64,000 bases of DNA from Nocardia sp. NBC_00565 (GTDB taxonomy: Bacteria > Actinomycetota > Actinomycetes > Mycobacteriales > Mycobacteriaceae), in assembly GCF_036345915.1 (NCBI RefSeq), contig NZ_CP107785.1, positions 8,308,001-8,372,000 on the forward strand. Direction: 5' to 3'. The notes beneath the pieces are model-generated. The model saw only the letters and a program-made list of their open reading frames with translations, made no database searches and was not told the origin of the DNA. This document shows, in pieces, positions 9,032 to 17,204 of the stretch (within the stretch, counting starts at the first letter, position 1; each line of letters begins with the position of its first letter). Made by a program: the position numbers and the translations under genes.

Positions 9032-9955
9032 TCAGGGGGCCTTGTGGGCTCCGGTCATGAGTGCGGCCAGATCTTCCGGATGCAGGAAGGACGGTGGTGG
9101 CGGCGGACCCCAGTTGAACAAACCCTTTGCGCCTTCAAGGGTTTCAGGGCTCCACAACTGGTCGTCGACGATGCAGTCCATATCGGAGTAGTACTCGCTG
9201 AAATTGCCTGCGGGATCTTTGAGGTACCAGAAGAAATTGGAGCCCGCGTGGTGACGGCCCAGGCCCCACACGTGGCGCTCCGGATTGTCCTCGAGCATTG
9301 CGAACGCCCCGCGCCCGACCTCGTCGATGTCCTCCACCTGCCAGGAGGTGTGGTGCAGAAAGCACACCGGTGCGGCCAGGACCAGCACATTGTGATGGTC
9401 GGTGGAGCAACGCAGAAACGCGCCGTGGTCCTTGATGTAGTCGCTCGCCTTGAAACCGAGCCCTTCGACGAAGAACCGCATGGTGGTTTCCAGATCGGTG
9501 GTGCCCAGGACGGCGTGCCCCAGTTTGCGGGGCCGGACCGGGCGTGTGCGATCGATGAAAGCCGCTCGTTTCCCGGTTCTCTCGATACGGCCGGGGCCGT
9601 TGTAGGGAGTGGGCGGGGTGTAGGGCTGGATGATGCGCGGTGTGACATTCATATTGATCTGCGAGCCGGTGATCGGTTCGGTTGCGCGAAGTACGTTGGG
9701 GTGCAAGGAAACCTGTATGCCGAGGCGTCCCAGTCGGGCAGCGGTGGCTTCGAGGTCATCGGCGTCATCTGCGGCGATGCCGAGCTCTACCAAGCGGCGA
9801 TGGGCCGAGTGGACGATCTCGAGCTGGTCGCCGCCGTCTTGGGTCGCGAACCAGCCGTCGCCGCGGGGCGTCAAACCGAAATCGGTGTAGTAGGACTCGG
9901 TTTCGGCCGTATTGGGGACACCGATGGTGACGTGGGAAAGGCCGTGCAGTGCCAT
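9032..9955 (-). CDS. Extradiol ring-cleavage dioxygenase (VOC family)
   Basis: A 307-residue two-domain VOC protein of type I extradiol dioxygenase size. The C-terminal domain carries the expected iron ligands: His147 (LGHAVLGTTD), His201 or 202 (LHHTSWQVED) and Glu254 (FSEYYSD). A His pair at 187-188 matches the catalytic His position of BphC-type enzymes. It would open a catechol ring next to the diol. It is last in the minus-strand operon, three bases after the FAH-fold hydrolase. With the upstream flavin monooxygenase this forms a hydroxylate, cleave, hydrolyse series. The substrate is unknown. Confidence 0.85.
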   Translation of the reverse strand: MALHGLSHVTIGVPNTAETESYYTDFGLTPRGDGWFATQDGGDQLEIVHSAHRRLVELGIAADDADDLEATAARLGRLGIQVSLHPNVLRATEPITGSQINMNVTPRIIQPYTPPTPYNGPGRIERTGKRAAFIDRTRPVRPRKLGHAVLGTTDLETTMRFFVEGLGFKASDYIKDHGAFLRCSTDHHNVLVLAAPVCFLHHTSWQVEDIDEVGRGAFAMLEDNPERHVWGLGRHHAGSNFFWYLKDPAGNFSEYYSDMDCIVDDQLWSPETLEGAKGLFNWGPPPPPSFLHPEDLAALMTGAHKAP

Positions 9956-9958
9956 GAC

Positions 9959-10819
9959 CTACTCCTCCGACTCGGCCACGAAGGTCTGATGCAGTTCACC
10001 GATTCCCTCGATCCAGCTGTCCAGTCGCTCGCCGGGCTGAATGAACCGCTTGGGTTCGCGGCCGACGCCGACGCCGGCGGGGGTGCCGGTGAAGATGATG
10101 TCGCCCGGATAGAGCGGGGTGGTGTGCGACAGTTTGGAGATGAGCTTGGGCACGGAGAAGATCAGCTCGCGTGTGCGGCCCTTCTGCATCTGTTCGCCGT
10201 CGAGGGTGCAGCCCAGTTCGAGGTCGTCACGGTTGTCGAGCTCATCGGTGGTGACCAGCCACGGGCCCATCGGCGCGAAACCCGGGAACGACTTGCCGAG
10301 ACTGAATTGGGGTGCGGGACCGGCCAACTGGGAGGAACGTTCGGAGATATCCTGCCCGGCGGTGAGCCCGGCGACGTAATCCCAGGCGTCGGCCTCGCTG
10401 ACCTTCGCCGCAGTGCGGCCGATGACCGCCACCAACTCCACTTCCCAGTCGACGGTGCCGCCGGTCGGGATGACGACCTCGGTGTCGGGGCCGCTGAAGC
10501 TGCTGACGAACTTGGTGAAGACCGGCGGGATCTGGGTCGGCGATTCGAAACCGGATTCCGCGGCGTGCGCGCTGTAGTTCAGGCCGATCGCGAAGGTCTG
10601 GCGGGGCGCCGGGGACGGTGCGCCGAGTGCCCGCCGATCGATTTCGACACCGTCGGTGTCCGCGTGTTCCGCTGCATCGGCCCAGGCCCGGAACGCATCC
10701 CAGTTCTCGTAGATAGGGGACAGGTCGGGTCCGAAACGGCCTTCGCTCGCGGTCGCGATATCGATGGCGCACTGTCCGTGAACGAGAACCGCCCGGCCGC
10801 CGAGGTTTGCGATACGCAC
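9959..10819 (-). CDS. Fumarylacetoacetate hydrolase-fold enzyme (meta-cleavage branch)
   Basis: A 286-residue FAH-family protein with FAIGLNYSAHAAE, VDWEVELVAVIGR (metal-binding Glu residues), SLGKSFPGFAPMGPW and GDIIFTGTPAGVG. Members hydrate or hydrolyse C-C bonds in ring-cleavage products. The GTG start at 10819 is chosen because AAGGAG stands eight bases upstream and the reading frame above it is the monooxygenase. It sits one base after that gene and three before the extradiol dioxygenase, so it probably acts on the cleavage product. It is distinct from the gentisate-branch FAH protein at 22901. Confidence 0.85.
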   Translation of the reverse strand: MRIANLGGRAVLVHGQCAIDIATASEGRFGPDLSPIYENWDAFRAWADAAEHADTDGVEIDRRALGAPSPAPRQTFAIGLNYSAHAAESGFESPTQIPPVFTKFVSSFSGPDTEVVIPTGGTVDWEVELVAVIGRTAAKVSEADAWDYVAGLTAGQDISERSSQLAGPAPQFSLGKSFPGFAPMGPWLVTTDELDNRDDLELGCTLDGEQMQKGRTRELIFSVPKLISKLSHTTPLYPGDIIFTGTPAGVGVGREPKRFIQPGERLDSWIEGIGELHQTFVAESEE

Positions 10820-10820
10820 G

Positions 10821-12461
10821 TCAATTGCTCCTTGTCTGGGTGGCCGGATCGGCCGATGGATGAACCTGTACCCGGAGATGCCGGGAGTACTGGGAGATGA
10901 GGCCGCCGACGGCTTGCGCGTCGTGTGCGGCTCCGAAAATGTAGGCATCGGGGCGCACCAGTGCCGTGGTGGCACCGAATTGCGCGAACCAGGAATGCCA
11001 TTCGTCGTCGGCATCGATCAGCACGGTGGCGTTGATGTTCGGAGTGGCCGTGTTGGACCCGGATGTGAACGACGTCAGGACGATCAACCGAACCCCGAGG
11101 TCGGTGAGCTCGGCGCGGGTTTGCTCGCCGAGGGTTTCAGGAAGCTGTGCGTCGATGGTGAGCAGCACGGCGGTGTTCGCGCCGACCAGATCGTCGAGAA
11201 GTGCGGTCCTACCATCGAGTCCGGCACGGAACTGCGGCGACAGGGTGCCGCGCACAGCGGGCAGGTCGATTCCAGTCGCCACGACGCCGGGCCCGAGTAC
11301 CGGCTGAGCCGAAATCGGGAGCACCGCAGCAGGATCGGCATTGCCCGCGATCATGCGAGCATCGCGTCGTGCGGCGGCTTCCTCGTCGAGCACGCAGATG
11401 ACCTTGCCCAGCTCCACCGACATGGCGATCGCGTGCTGGATGTGGGTGAGGCGTTCGCTGGTGTAGGTGTCCAGCAGCGCTGGATCCGATCGCCCGCGCA
11501 GTACTCGATCGAGCTTCCAGCTCAGATTGGCCGCGTCACGGATGCCCGAGCACATGCCCTGACCGGCGAATGGCGGCATATTGTGGGCCGCATCGCCGAC
11601 GAGGAAGAGCCGGCCTTCATTCCAGTGGTCGGCCCATCGAGCCTGGAAGGTGTAGACCGCATGCCGCTCCAGGACGGTGTTCTCGGGTGTACGGCCCCAC
11701 GGTTCCATCAGCCGCCACGCGGTGTCGCTGCGGTTGAGATCCTCGAGCGACTCACCCGGTAGCCGCATGAACTCCCATCGGCGCCTCCCCGGCCCGCCGG
11801 AGACGATCGTGGTCGGCCGGACGGGGTCGCACAGTTGCCAGTTCTGCGGTGACCACACCAGGTTGTCCTGCGGGAGGGTGTCCACGATCAGCCAATCGAA
11901 GTAGAACCCGAGGTCCTGCATCGAGGTCGACATCTGTTCGCGGACAAAGCTGTTGGCTCCGTCCGCGCCGATCACATAGCGAGCGTGGATCTCCGCGATG
12001 GCGCCGTCCGCACCGGTGTGGGTGAGCACGACGTCCTGGTCGAGTTCGGCGACGAGCCGGATCACCTCACGGCCGCGCCGCACCGTCACCCGCGGCATGG
12101 TGGCGACCGCGTCGCCCAGCACCTGCTCGAGTTCGGGCTGGGAGAAGAAGTTCGCCACCGGCCATCCGGAGGGACCGAGCCCGGACCAGTCGATTCGCAC
12201 CAGTGAATCACCGTTGCGGTTGCGCCATTCGTAATGGTCGGGAACCGGCGCGGAAATGGCCTCGATCTCCTCGCGCAGGCCCATTGCCTGGAACACCCGC
12301 CCGATTTCATGGTCGAAATGCACCGCACGTGGCAGTGGGTACAGTGAGGGCCAGCGCTCCAGCACGATCACCGAATGACCTGCCCGGCCCAGCATACGCG
12401 CGACCGCCAGCCCGACCGGACCGGCACCGACCACCGCTACGTCGTATATCGGCTCCTGCAC
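10821..12461 (-). CDS. FAD-dependent aromatic monooxygenase, MhpA-like
   Basis: A 546-residue class A flavoprotein hydroxylase. The N-terminal dinucleotide motif GAGPVGLAVARMLG (about 12-25), the DG motif YVIGADGANSFVR and the GD motif RLFLVGDAAHNMPPF are all present. The length and thioredoxin-like C-terminal domain fit MhpA/PheA-type phenol hydroxylases rather than the shorter salicylate type. It would add an ortho hydroxyl to a phenolic ring, producing a catechol for the extradiol dioxygenase downstream. Flavonoid-degrading clusters also use this set of enzyme classes, so the substrate could be a phenylpropanoid or a larger polyphenol. Confidence 0.85.
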   Translation of the reverse strand: MQEPIYDVAVVGAGPVGLAVARMLGRAGHSVIVLERWPSLYPLPRAVHFDHEIGRVFQAMGLREEIEAISAPVPDHYEWRNRNGDSLVRIDWSGLGPSGWPVANFFSQPELEQVLGDAVATMPRVTVRRGREVIRLVAELDQDVVLTHTGADGAIAEIHARYVIGADGANSFVREQMSTSMQDLGFYFDWLIVDTLPQDNLVWSPQNWQLCDPVRPTTIVSGGPGRRRWEFMRLPGESLEDLNRSDTAWRLMEPWGRTPENTVLERHAVYTFQARWADHWNEGRLFLVGDAAHNMPPFAGQGMCSGIRDAANLSWKLDRVLRGRSDPALLDTYTSERLTHIQHAIAMSVELGKVICVLDEEAAARRDARMIAGNADPAAVLPISAQPVLGPGVVATGIDLPAVRGTLSPQFRAGLDGRTALLDDLVGANTAVLLTIDAQLPETLGEQTRAELTDLGVRLIVLTSFTSGSNTATPNINATVLIDADDEWHSWFAQFGATTALVRPDAYIFGAAHDAQAVGGLISQYSRHLRVQVHPSADPATQTRSN

Positions 12462-12491
12462 GAAAACTCCCTTATCCGAAACACTTTGAGA

Positions 12492-12953
12492 TCACAGCGC
12501 GGCGATGACCGCGGCAATGAGGAAGATGAGCGCCACGACCGCGACGCTGGTACGGGCGAAATGGAAACGCCGCCAGAACGCGCGCAGGCCCTCGGCGCCC
12601 TCGGGCGGCGTGCCCTCGGGGAGCCGGCGGAACTTCGAGTTGATCGGCTCGCCGAATATGATCGAACCGATCATGATCACTGCCAGGCAGACCAGGCCGA
12701 GCCAGCCGAACATTCGTGAGGTACCCGATGACTGGGTGGAGAACAGCACTGCCCCGAGGCCTGCGAGCGATACGAAGATGGGCATCATCGGATCGACGTG
12801 TTCGAGCGTGCGCCGGAAGTCGGTCGCATACTCGACCACCGACATTCGGTTCCATACCGCGAGCCGGTCAACGGCGATGACCCAGATTCCACCGGTGGCG
12901 AGCCCACCGAACAGCAGCATCAAGATCGCGCCCGCGTTCGCGAGATTCGACAT
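12492..12953 (-). CDS. DUF1772 (anthrone oxygenase family) membrane protein
   Basis: A 153-residue protein with about four hydrophobic segments (residues 7-27, 58-72, 82-101, 133-152) and the family signature GGIWVIAVDRLAVWNRM followed by a histidine in LEHVDPMMP. DUF1772 includes fungal anthrone oxygenases and many uncharacterised bacterial membrane proteins. It lies 30 bases upstream of the MhpA-like gene and is probably in the same operon. An oxidase role on a hydrophobic aromatic is a guess based on the neighbours. Confidence 0.75.
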   Translation of the reverse strand: MSNLANAGAILMLLFGGLATGGIWVIAVDRLAVWNRMSVVEYATDFRRTLEHVDPMMPIFVSLAGLGAVLFSTQSSGTSRMFGWLGLVCLAVIMIGSIIFGEPINSKFRRLPEGTPPEGAEGLRAFWRRFHFARTSVAVVALIFLIAAVIAAL

Positions 12954-13103
12954 GATCAGTCCTCGTTTCCGGCATGGTCGCTATCGGTGGCGTGCGGGGA
13001 CACGATCAGCGACTTTCGAATCACTTTCTGCGGCAGGCGATTTTGTCGCGTGCTTCAACCGCTCCGCACTGAATGAGTGCGGAGCTGGAATCGGATCGGA
13101 TGG

Positions 13104-13661
13104 CTATCCCCCGGCGGGAACGGGTTTGGCGACGAGCTCGGTCCAGCCGAGAATGTCGAGGTCGATCGGTTCGGCTACGGTGCCGCACGTGCCACAGGTG
13201 CGAGCGTCGAGATCGGCGCTGAAACGGGCACAGGCGGTCGCGTAGATCGGTGCGGCCTCGGCGTCATTGTCGTGTTCCCATTCCAGGCGGTGCAGTTCCG
13301 CGCCACACGTCTGGCAGAACCAGGCCGCGGCAACGAGTCCTGGTTCGAGCGCGACATAGCGCAGCATTACGCCCTCTTCGATGGGCTCGATACGGTGCGG
13401 AGTGCCTGCCGGGATGTAGACGTTGTCGCCGACCTGAGCAATGAAGTAGTTGACATTGCTGTTGCGCATACTGATTCGGGACGAGCCCGACATCTGGACG
13501 ATAATCGTGTCCTTGGCGAAGATCTGATAGAACGGCTGGTCGACCCAGTTCCTTGACAGCACCAGCTGGGGATCGACATCGATCGGCAGGACCGCGAGGT
13601 CGGCGTAATTGCCAACGGTGGCACCGGTTTTGAAGGCTGACAGCATACGGCGGCGCGACAT
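13104..13661 (-). CDS. 3-hydroxyanthranilate dioxygenase-like cupin, second subunit
   Basis: A 185-residue cupin. Cupin motif 2 is clear (GDNVYIPAGTPHRIEP, His89), and a C-terminal metal knuckle is formed by Cys116/Cys119 (WFCQTCG) and Cys156/Cys159 (RTCGTCG), as in bacterial 3-hydroxyanthranilate 3,4-dioxygenases. The motif-1 His and Glu iron ligands of that family seem absent: the aligned stretch reads SRNWVDQPFYQ, with Gln in place of Glu. Alone it could hardly bind catalytic iron in the normal way. It starts four bases after the larger cupin gene, which keeps motif 1, so the two may work as a heteromer. Confidence 0.7.
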   Translation of the reverse strand: MSRRRMLSAFKTGATVGNYADLAVLPIDVDPQLVLSRNWVDQPFYQIFAKDTIIVQMSGSSRISMRNSNVNYFIAQVGDNVYIPAGTPHRIEPIEEGVMLRYVALEPGLVAAAWFCQTCGAELHRLEWEHDNDAEAAPIYATACARFSADLDARTCGTCGTVAEPIDLDILGWTELVAKPVPAGG

Positions 13662-13665
13662 CTGA

Positions 13666-14403
13666 TTATCCCTCTTCCTTCGCGGTCGTGCGTAGTGCGT
13701 GGTAGGCCGCGTTGGCGACCCGGGTCTGTTCGACCACTCGGCCCCAGCCCCAAGGGTCGGCTGGGAAATCGGTGTTCACGTGCCCGCAATTGCCACAGGT
13801 GCGACCGGCATCGGAGTTGCGGATCGCCGCGAATTCGTGGGATCCGACCATGGTGGAGAACTGTCGGTAGACATCGTCGGCCCTGCCGAATCGGGTCGGA
13901 TCGAAATCCGGTGCGCCTTCGGGGCCGGCATAGTATTCGTGCCGAAGCATTTCCTTCTTGCAGCTCTGGCATTTGGCGACCATGGCTTCCTTCTGTCCGG
14001 CCTCCTCGGACTGCAACTGGGTGACCGTCACCAGCACGAATGCTTCGGGGTTCGCCTGGTCGCGCAGAAAGGAATTCACGCCGTGGAACTTCTGCAGTGC
14101 CATGATCTGGCCGGTTTGCAGCATCGCGTCATTCGCGCCGAAGATCACCGTCACTTCCGACACCGAGTTGGCATGGAAGAAATGCCCGTGATCCTTGCCG
14201 GGTTCCCCGTACATGAGCGCCCCGCACGGCACCATGGCGCCCGCGTCGTCGTACGGGAAGATCGGGACCAGCTCGGCGCCGGCTTTCGCCATTCGCTCGT
14301 ACACGCTGACTTTCAACGGTTCCCGCTTGCCCGTTGGCAGCGGGATTCGCTTTCCGGCAGTCATCTCGGGGATGGCTGCCGCGGCTTCAATGGCTTGGCT
14401 CAC
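13666..14403 (-). CDS. 3-hydroxyanthranilate dioxygenase-like cupin, first subunit
   Basis: A 245-residue protein. The GTG start at 14403 is set by AAGGAG nine bases upstream. It holds an H-x5-E motif (His77, Glu83 in HANSVSEVTV) with the spacing of the 3-hydroxyanthranilate dioxygenase iron ligands, a displaced His107, and four cysteines (145, 148, 203, 206) matching the rubredoxin-like metal knuckle. The motif-2 segment GQIMALQKFH is shorter than usual. It is the first gene of the minus-strand catabolic operon. It might cleave an aminophenol or diol, or act as the metal-bearing half of a two-part enzyme. The function is not established. Confidence 0.65.
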   Translation of the reverse strand: MSQAIEAAAAIPEMTAGKRIPLPTGKREPLKVSVYERMAKAGAELVPIFPYDDAGAMVPCGALMYGEPGKDHGHFFHANSVSEVTVIFGANDAMLQTGQIMALQKFHGVNSFLRDQANPEAFVLVTVTQLQSEEAGQKEAMVAKCQSCKKEMLRHEYYAGPEGAPDFDPTRFGRADDVYRQFSTMVGSHEFAAIRNSDAGRTCGNCGHVNTDFPADPWGWGRVVEQTRVANAAYHALRTTAKEEG

Positions 14404-14753
14404 ATCATTCTCCTTCGAACTGTGCCCCATGCGTGCCCGCCGGTCCGGGGTCGGGCGGGCACCCATGGGCGGGCCGGACGCGAGGCGGTGACGCCAGGTA
14501 CGGGCGAAGCCCTGAAATGGCGTCCGGGCCGAGTGGCGGCTGACTGTACCCACCTGATTGTGTCGCATCATAAGGAACAGTGACCCGTGTCACGCGACAA
14601 CACTAGCAAGAGTCGATACCGTCGGCAAGCGCGGCCCGCCCGGCGAAGCTGTCTGCGCGAAGGTGGTCGAGGGGAAACGAGTTCGGTGACCTCCGCGTGA
14701 ACCTGATGGTTCGCGAAGGTCACCGAAAGTGACTGGTGGTGCGGTGTTGTCGG
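14404..14753. promoter_or_regulatory. Promoter region of the minus-strand catabolic operon
   Basis: A 350-bp gap between the first cupin gene and the 3' end of the IclR gene. An inverted repeat GTGAC-CCGT-GTCAC lies at 14580-14593, directly after GGAACA (14574-14579). The hexamer GGAACA recurs in the divergent promoter at 15675 and 15739, so these may be IclR operator half-sites. No convincing small gene was found; the overlapping open frames look non-coding. Confidence 0.45.
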
Positions 14754-15587
14754 CTACCCGATGCGGCCGCTGAGTTCGTCCGCGATGCGGATGGTGGTGG
14801 CGGCGGTGGTCCTCACCCACTCCTGGTCGACGCGCGAACGGGGCGCTGTCACGGCGATCGATGCGCGTGCCCGCCCGGCGCGGTCGCGCACGACGGTGCC
14901 GACGGCGCTGACATCGTTCTCGCTCTCGGCGTTGTTGATCGCGTAACCCCGGTCGCGAGTCTCGGCCAGTTGGGCGAACAGGGCGGCTCTGCTGTTGAGT
15001 GCAGTGCTGGTCGGCGCTTCGAGTTTCTCGTTCGGATACAACGCCAGCAGGTCTTCCTCGTCGAGTTCGGCCAGGAGTGCTTTGCCGCTCGCGGTCGAAT
15101 GGGCGGGCAGTGTCCAGCCGATGCGGCTACCGGTGCGCACGATCTGCTGACTTTCGATGCTGTCGAGGAACAGCACCTCGGGTCCACGCAGTATTGCCAG
15201 ATGGACCGTCTCGTTGGTCTCGGTCCAGAGTTTGGTCAGCGCAGTGCGGGCGATCACCCGGATATCCATGTTCTGCACGACGGCCAGCCCGATGTCGACC
15301 AGGGCTGGTCCTGGCTGATACGCCCGGGAGAACTCGTCCTGTTCGACGAACTGGTGGTAGCTCAGCGTCGAGAGCATTCGATGAACGGTCGAACGGGACA
15401 AGCCCATTTCGCGGCTGACCTCGTTGACTCGGAGCTGTTTGCTGTTCTCGAACAGTCGCAGCAGGCGCAGTACGTTGTCGACCGCTCCGATCAGGCCGGC
15501 GGGTCGCTCTTCGGTTTCCTCATCCGAATTGTCCACTCGCGCAGGCTTGGTGGTGCTGCCCGGCTGATCGACGCGATTGACATTCAT
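14754..15587 (-). CDS. IclR family transcriptional regulator
   Basis: About 277 residues from the ATG at 15587; an upstream in-frame start could add 18 residues. The N-terminal winged helix spans about 35-85 (VDNVLRLLRLFENSKQLRVN, then GLSRSTVHRMLSTL). The C-terminal effector domain contains the IclR pattern LPAHSTASGKALLAELDEED. IclR proteins commonly control aromatic-acid catabolism, including gentisate and protocatechuate genes, with ring acids as ligands. Its position between the two catabolic operons makes it the likely regulator of both. A GGAACA-type palindrome lies in the divergent promoter. Confidence 0.88.
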   Translation of the reverse strand: MNVNRVDQPGSTTKPARVDNSDEETEERPAGLIGAVDNVLRLLRLFENSKQLRVNEVSREMGLSRSTVHRMLSTLSYHQFVEQDEFSRAYQPGPALVDIGLAVVQNMDIRVIARTALTKLWTETNETVHLAILRGPEVLFLDSIESQQIVRTGSRIGWTLPAHSTASGKALLAELDEEDLLALYPNEKLEAPTSTALNSRAALFAQLAETRDRGYAINNAESENDVSAVGTVVRDRAGRARASIAVTAPRSRVDQEWVRTTAATTIRIADELSGRIG

Positions 15588-15641
15588 GAGTTCACGGTAT
15601 CTCACAGGGCCGCGATTCCCGCTGGTCGCACCGGCTGGCAC

Positions 15642-15922
15642 CCAAAATATGGGATCCAGTGCAGGTCGCGATAGGGAACATTGGCTCTCATAGTGAAACC
15701 AAAGTGCTGGTGACGCCCCGCGCGCAATGGCACCATATGGAACATTGTTCCTTAGTGTGCGACGTCAGAGTCTGTGGAGTTCGGCAATGCCGGACCCTTC
15801 TTCGGCCGGTTCGGCGCGGACTGGACAAGCCGCTACCGCCGCGACCTTCTTGCGGTGTGACCCACGACGTGTCATTATGGGTGACAGTGTTCCGTATAGT
15901 GACACCAATCTAGGAGATTGAT
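15642..15922 (+). promoter_or_regulatory. Divergent promoter and IclR operator region of the gentisate operon
   Basis: A 281-bp region between the IclR gene and the plus-strand operon. It holds a perfect 13-bp palindrome, GGAACATTGTTCC (15739-15751), and a further GGAACA at 15675. Near the first gene, GTGTCATTA (15869-15877) and TAGTGACAC (15897-15905) form an inverted repeat with one mismatch. AGGAG just before the ATG at 15923 is the ribosome-binding site. GGAAC/GTTCC palindromes are common for IclR regulators; binding here is inferred. Confidence 0.55.
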
Positions 15923-16192
15923 ATGCCCTTCTTTCTGAGCCTCCATCAGGCCCCCGGATTGTCCGCCGAGGAAGTCGCCGGCTTCGGGCCCGAGGTAGCC
16001 AAGGGTGTGCACGCGACGTTCAAGCGGCTGGAAGCCAATACCGATACGGGGTTCATCGTGACCCTGTACGAGGCGGCCGACGCGGCGTCGGTCGAGCAGG
16101 AGTTCGAGCGGGTCGGATTTCCGTTCGACTCCATCAACGAGATCGACCTGACGCTCGATGAGGTGGGTCTGAGCGCTCTGGTCGCGGAATGA
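15923..16192 (+). CDS. Small DUF4242-like protein
   Basis: An 89-residue ferredoxin-fold-like protein. The N-terminus MPFFLSLHQAPGLSAEEVAG and a later phrase on change over a helix resemble DUF4242 and related nickel-binding-like small proteins, though the match is from memory and weak. It is the first gene of the plus-strand operon with a clear AGGAG site, and overlaps the next gene by ATGA, so equal amounts of both proteins are probably made. No catalytic residues can be assigned. Confidence 0.55.
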   Translation: MPFFLSLHQAPGLSAEEVAGFGPEVAKGVHATFKRLEANTDTGFIVTLYEAADAASVEQEFERVGFPFDSINEIDLTLDEVGLSALVAE

Positions 16193-17202
16193 CAGCGGGA
16201 GTGCGGGCGACGGCCGCACCTCGGATCGAGCGGGACATCACGTTGCAGTTCCGCGCCGACTGGGGCCAGGCGAATATGACCCGTATCTGCGGATGGCTGG
16301 CCCAGGAGATCGGCGACAGGTCCGGTGCCGGTTCACGTTTCGCCACCTGGGCGGGGCGCGGCGGCCGCGATCAGACTGATGCGCTGCTCGCGGGCGATGT
16401 CGACATCACCGTGATGACCCCGGCCCCGGCCATCCGGCTCGTCTTCGACGGCTGCGGACCGATCGGGATCGGCCCGCAGCCGAACCTGCGGGCTCTGGGC
16501 TCGATCACTCACCGTGACCGTCTGGTCATCGCGGTCGATGCGAGCCTGCCGGTGCATAGGATGTCCGATCTTGCGAAGGTCGCCGACCAACTGGTCATCG
16601 CGACCTGCGCGGAGGACGGGATCAACACCATCGGTATGGCCGCCCATCACGGGTTGCGGCTGGCCGGGGCGGACCCGGAAACCCTGGTAGCCGACGGCGC
16701 CCGTTTCGCCTACTGGGAGCGGCCTTTCCCCGCACTCCACGCGTTCACCACCGGCCAGGCCAACGTGCTGATCAATGAAGCGATCATGATGCCGGTCTGG
16801 CAGCGCATCGCCGACCGACGGCCGGTTCGCTACCTGGACTGGGGAGACGAGGTCATCGACGGCTTCGCCGAACTCGGCTGGGGCACGGCCACTGTCGAAG
16901 CCGGATACCTTCCTGGTCTCGAAAGTGACCTCCGCACACTGGATTTCGCCGATCTGGTGGTGCTCTGCCGCGACGATCTGCCCGACGATATCGCCTACCT
17001 GGCGACCTGGTGCATGGTCCAGCAGCGCAAGGCGCTCGAGGCTCAATACATGCACCTGGCCCCCGACCACACGCCGGTCGGCTACCCCCTGGATCCGGCC
17101 GCGATGGCGAAGACTCCGGTCCCGCTACATCCGGCCGCGCAGCGAGCGTACGCCGACCTGGCACAGGAGGAGCCCGCCGCCGACGGGTTGATCTGGAGCT
17201 GA
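16189..17202 (+). CDS. TAXI-like solute-binding-fold protein lacking a signal peptide
   Basis: A 337-residue protein. The middle and C-terminus follow TAXI/TRAP solute-binding proteins: DALLAGDVDITVMTPAP, MSDLAKVADQLVIATCAEDG, DLVVLCRDDLPDDIAYLA and PLHPAAQRAYADL. The N-terminus MTAGVRATAAPRIERD has no signal peptide or lipobox, and no TRAP permease genes lie nearby. The protein is therefore probably cytoplasmic. Binding-protein folds have been recruited as enzymes before, as in 4,5-dihydroxyphthalate decarboxylase and Thi5. It overlaps the preceding small gene and is two bases from the reductase gene. An enzymatic or ligand-sensing role is inferred. Confidence 0.6.
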   Translation: MTAGVRATAAPRIERDITLQFRADWGQANMTRICGWLAQEIGDRSGAGSRFATWAGRGGRDQTDALLAGDVDITVMTPAPAIRLVFDGCGPIGIGPQPNLRALGSITHRDRLVIAVDASLPVHRMSDLAKVADQLVIATCAEDGINTIGMAAHHGLRLAGADPETLVADGARFAYWERPFPALHAFTTGQANVLINEAIMMPVWQRIADRRPVRYLDWGDEVIDGFAELGWGTATVEAGYLPGLESDLRTLDFADLVVLCRDDLPDDIAYLATWCMVQQRKALEAQYMHLAPDHTPVGYPLDPAAMAKTPVPLHPAAQRAYADLAQEEPAADGLIWS

Positions 17203-17204
17203 CC

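Noticed and set aside
8894..10900. A 668-codon plus-strand open frame
   Set aside because: It lies opposite the extradiol dioxygenase and FAH-fold genes, whose motifs are clear. Its product has no recognisable domain and mirrors high-GC codon positions.
12505..13245. A 246-codon plus-strand frame
   Set aside because: It overlaps the DUF1772 and small cupin genes antisense and lacks any domain or ribosome-binding site.
16189..17202. Periplasmic component of a TRAP transporter for aromatic acids
   Set aside because: No signal peptide and no permease genes are present, so normal transport service is unlikely.
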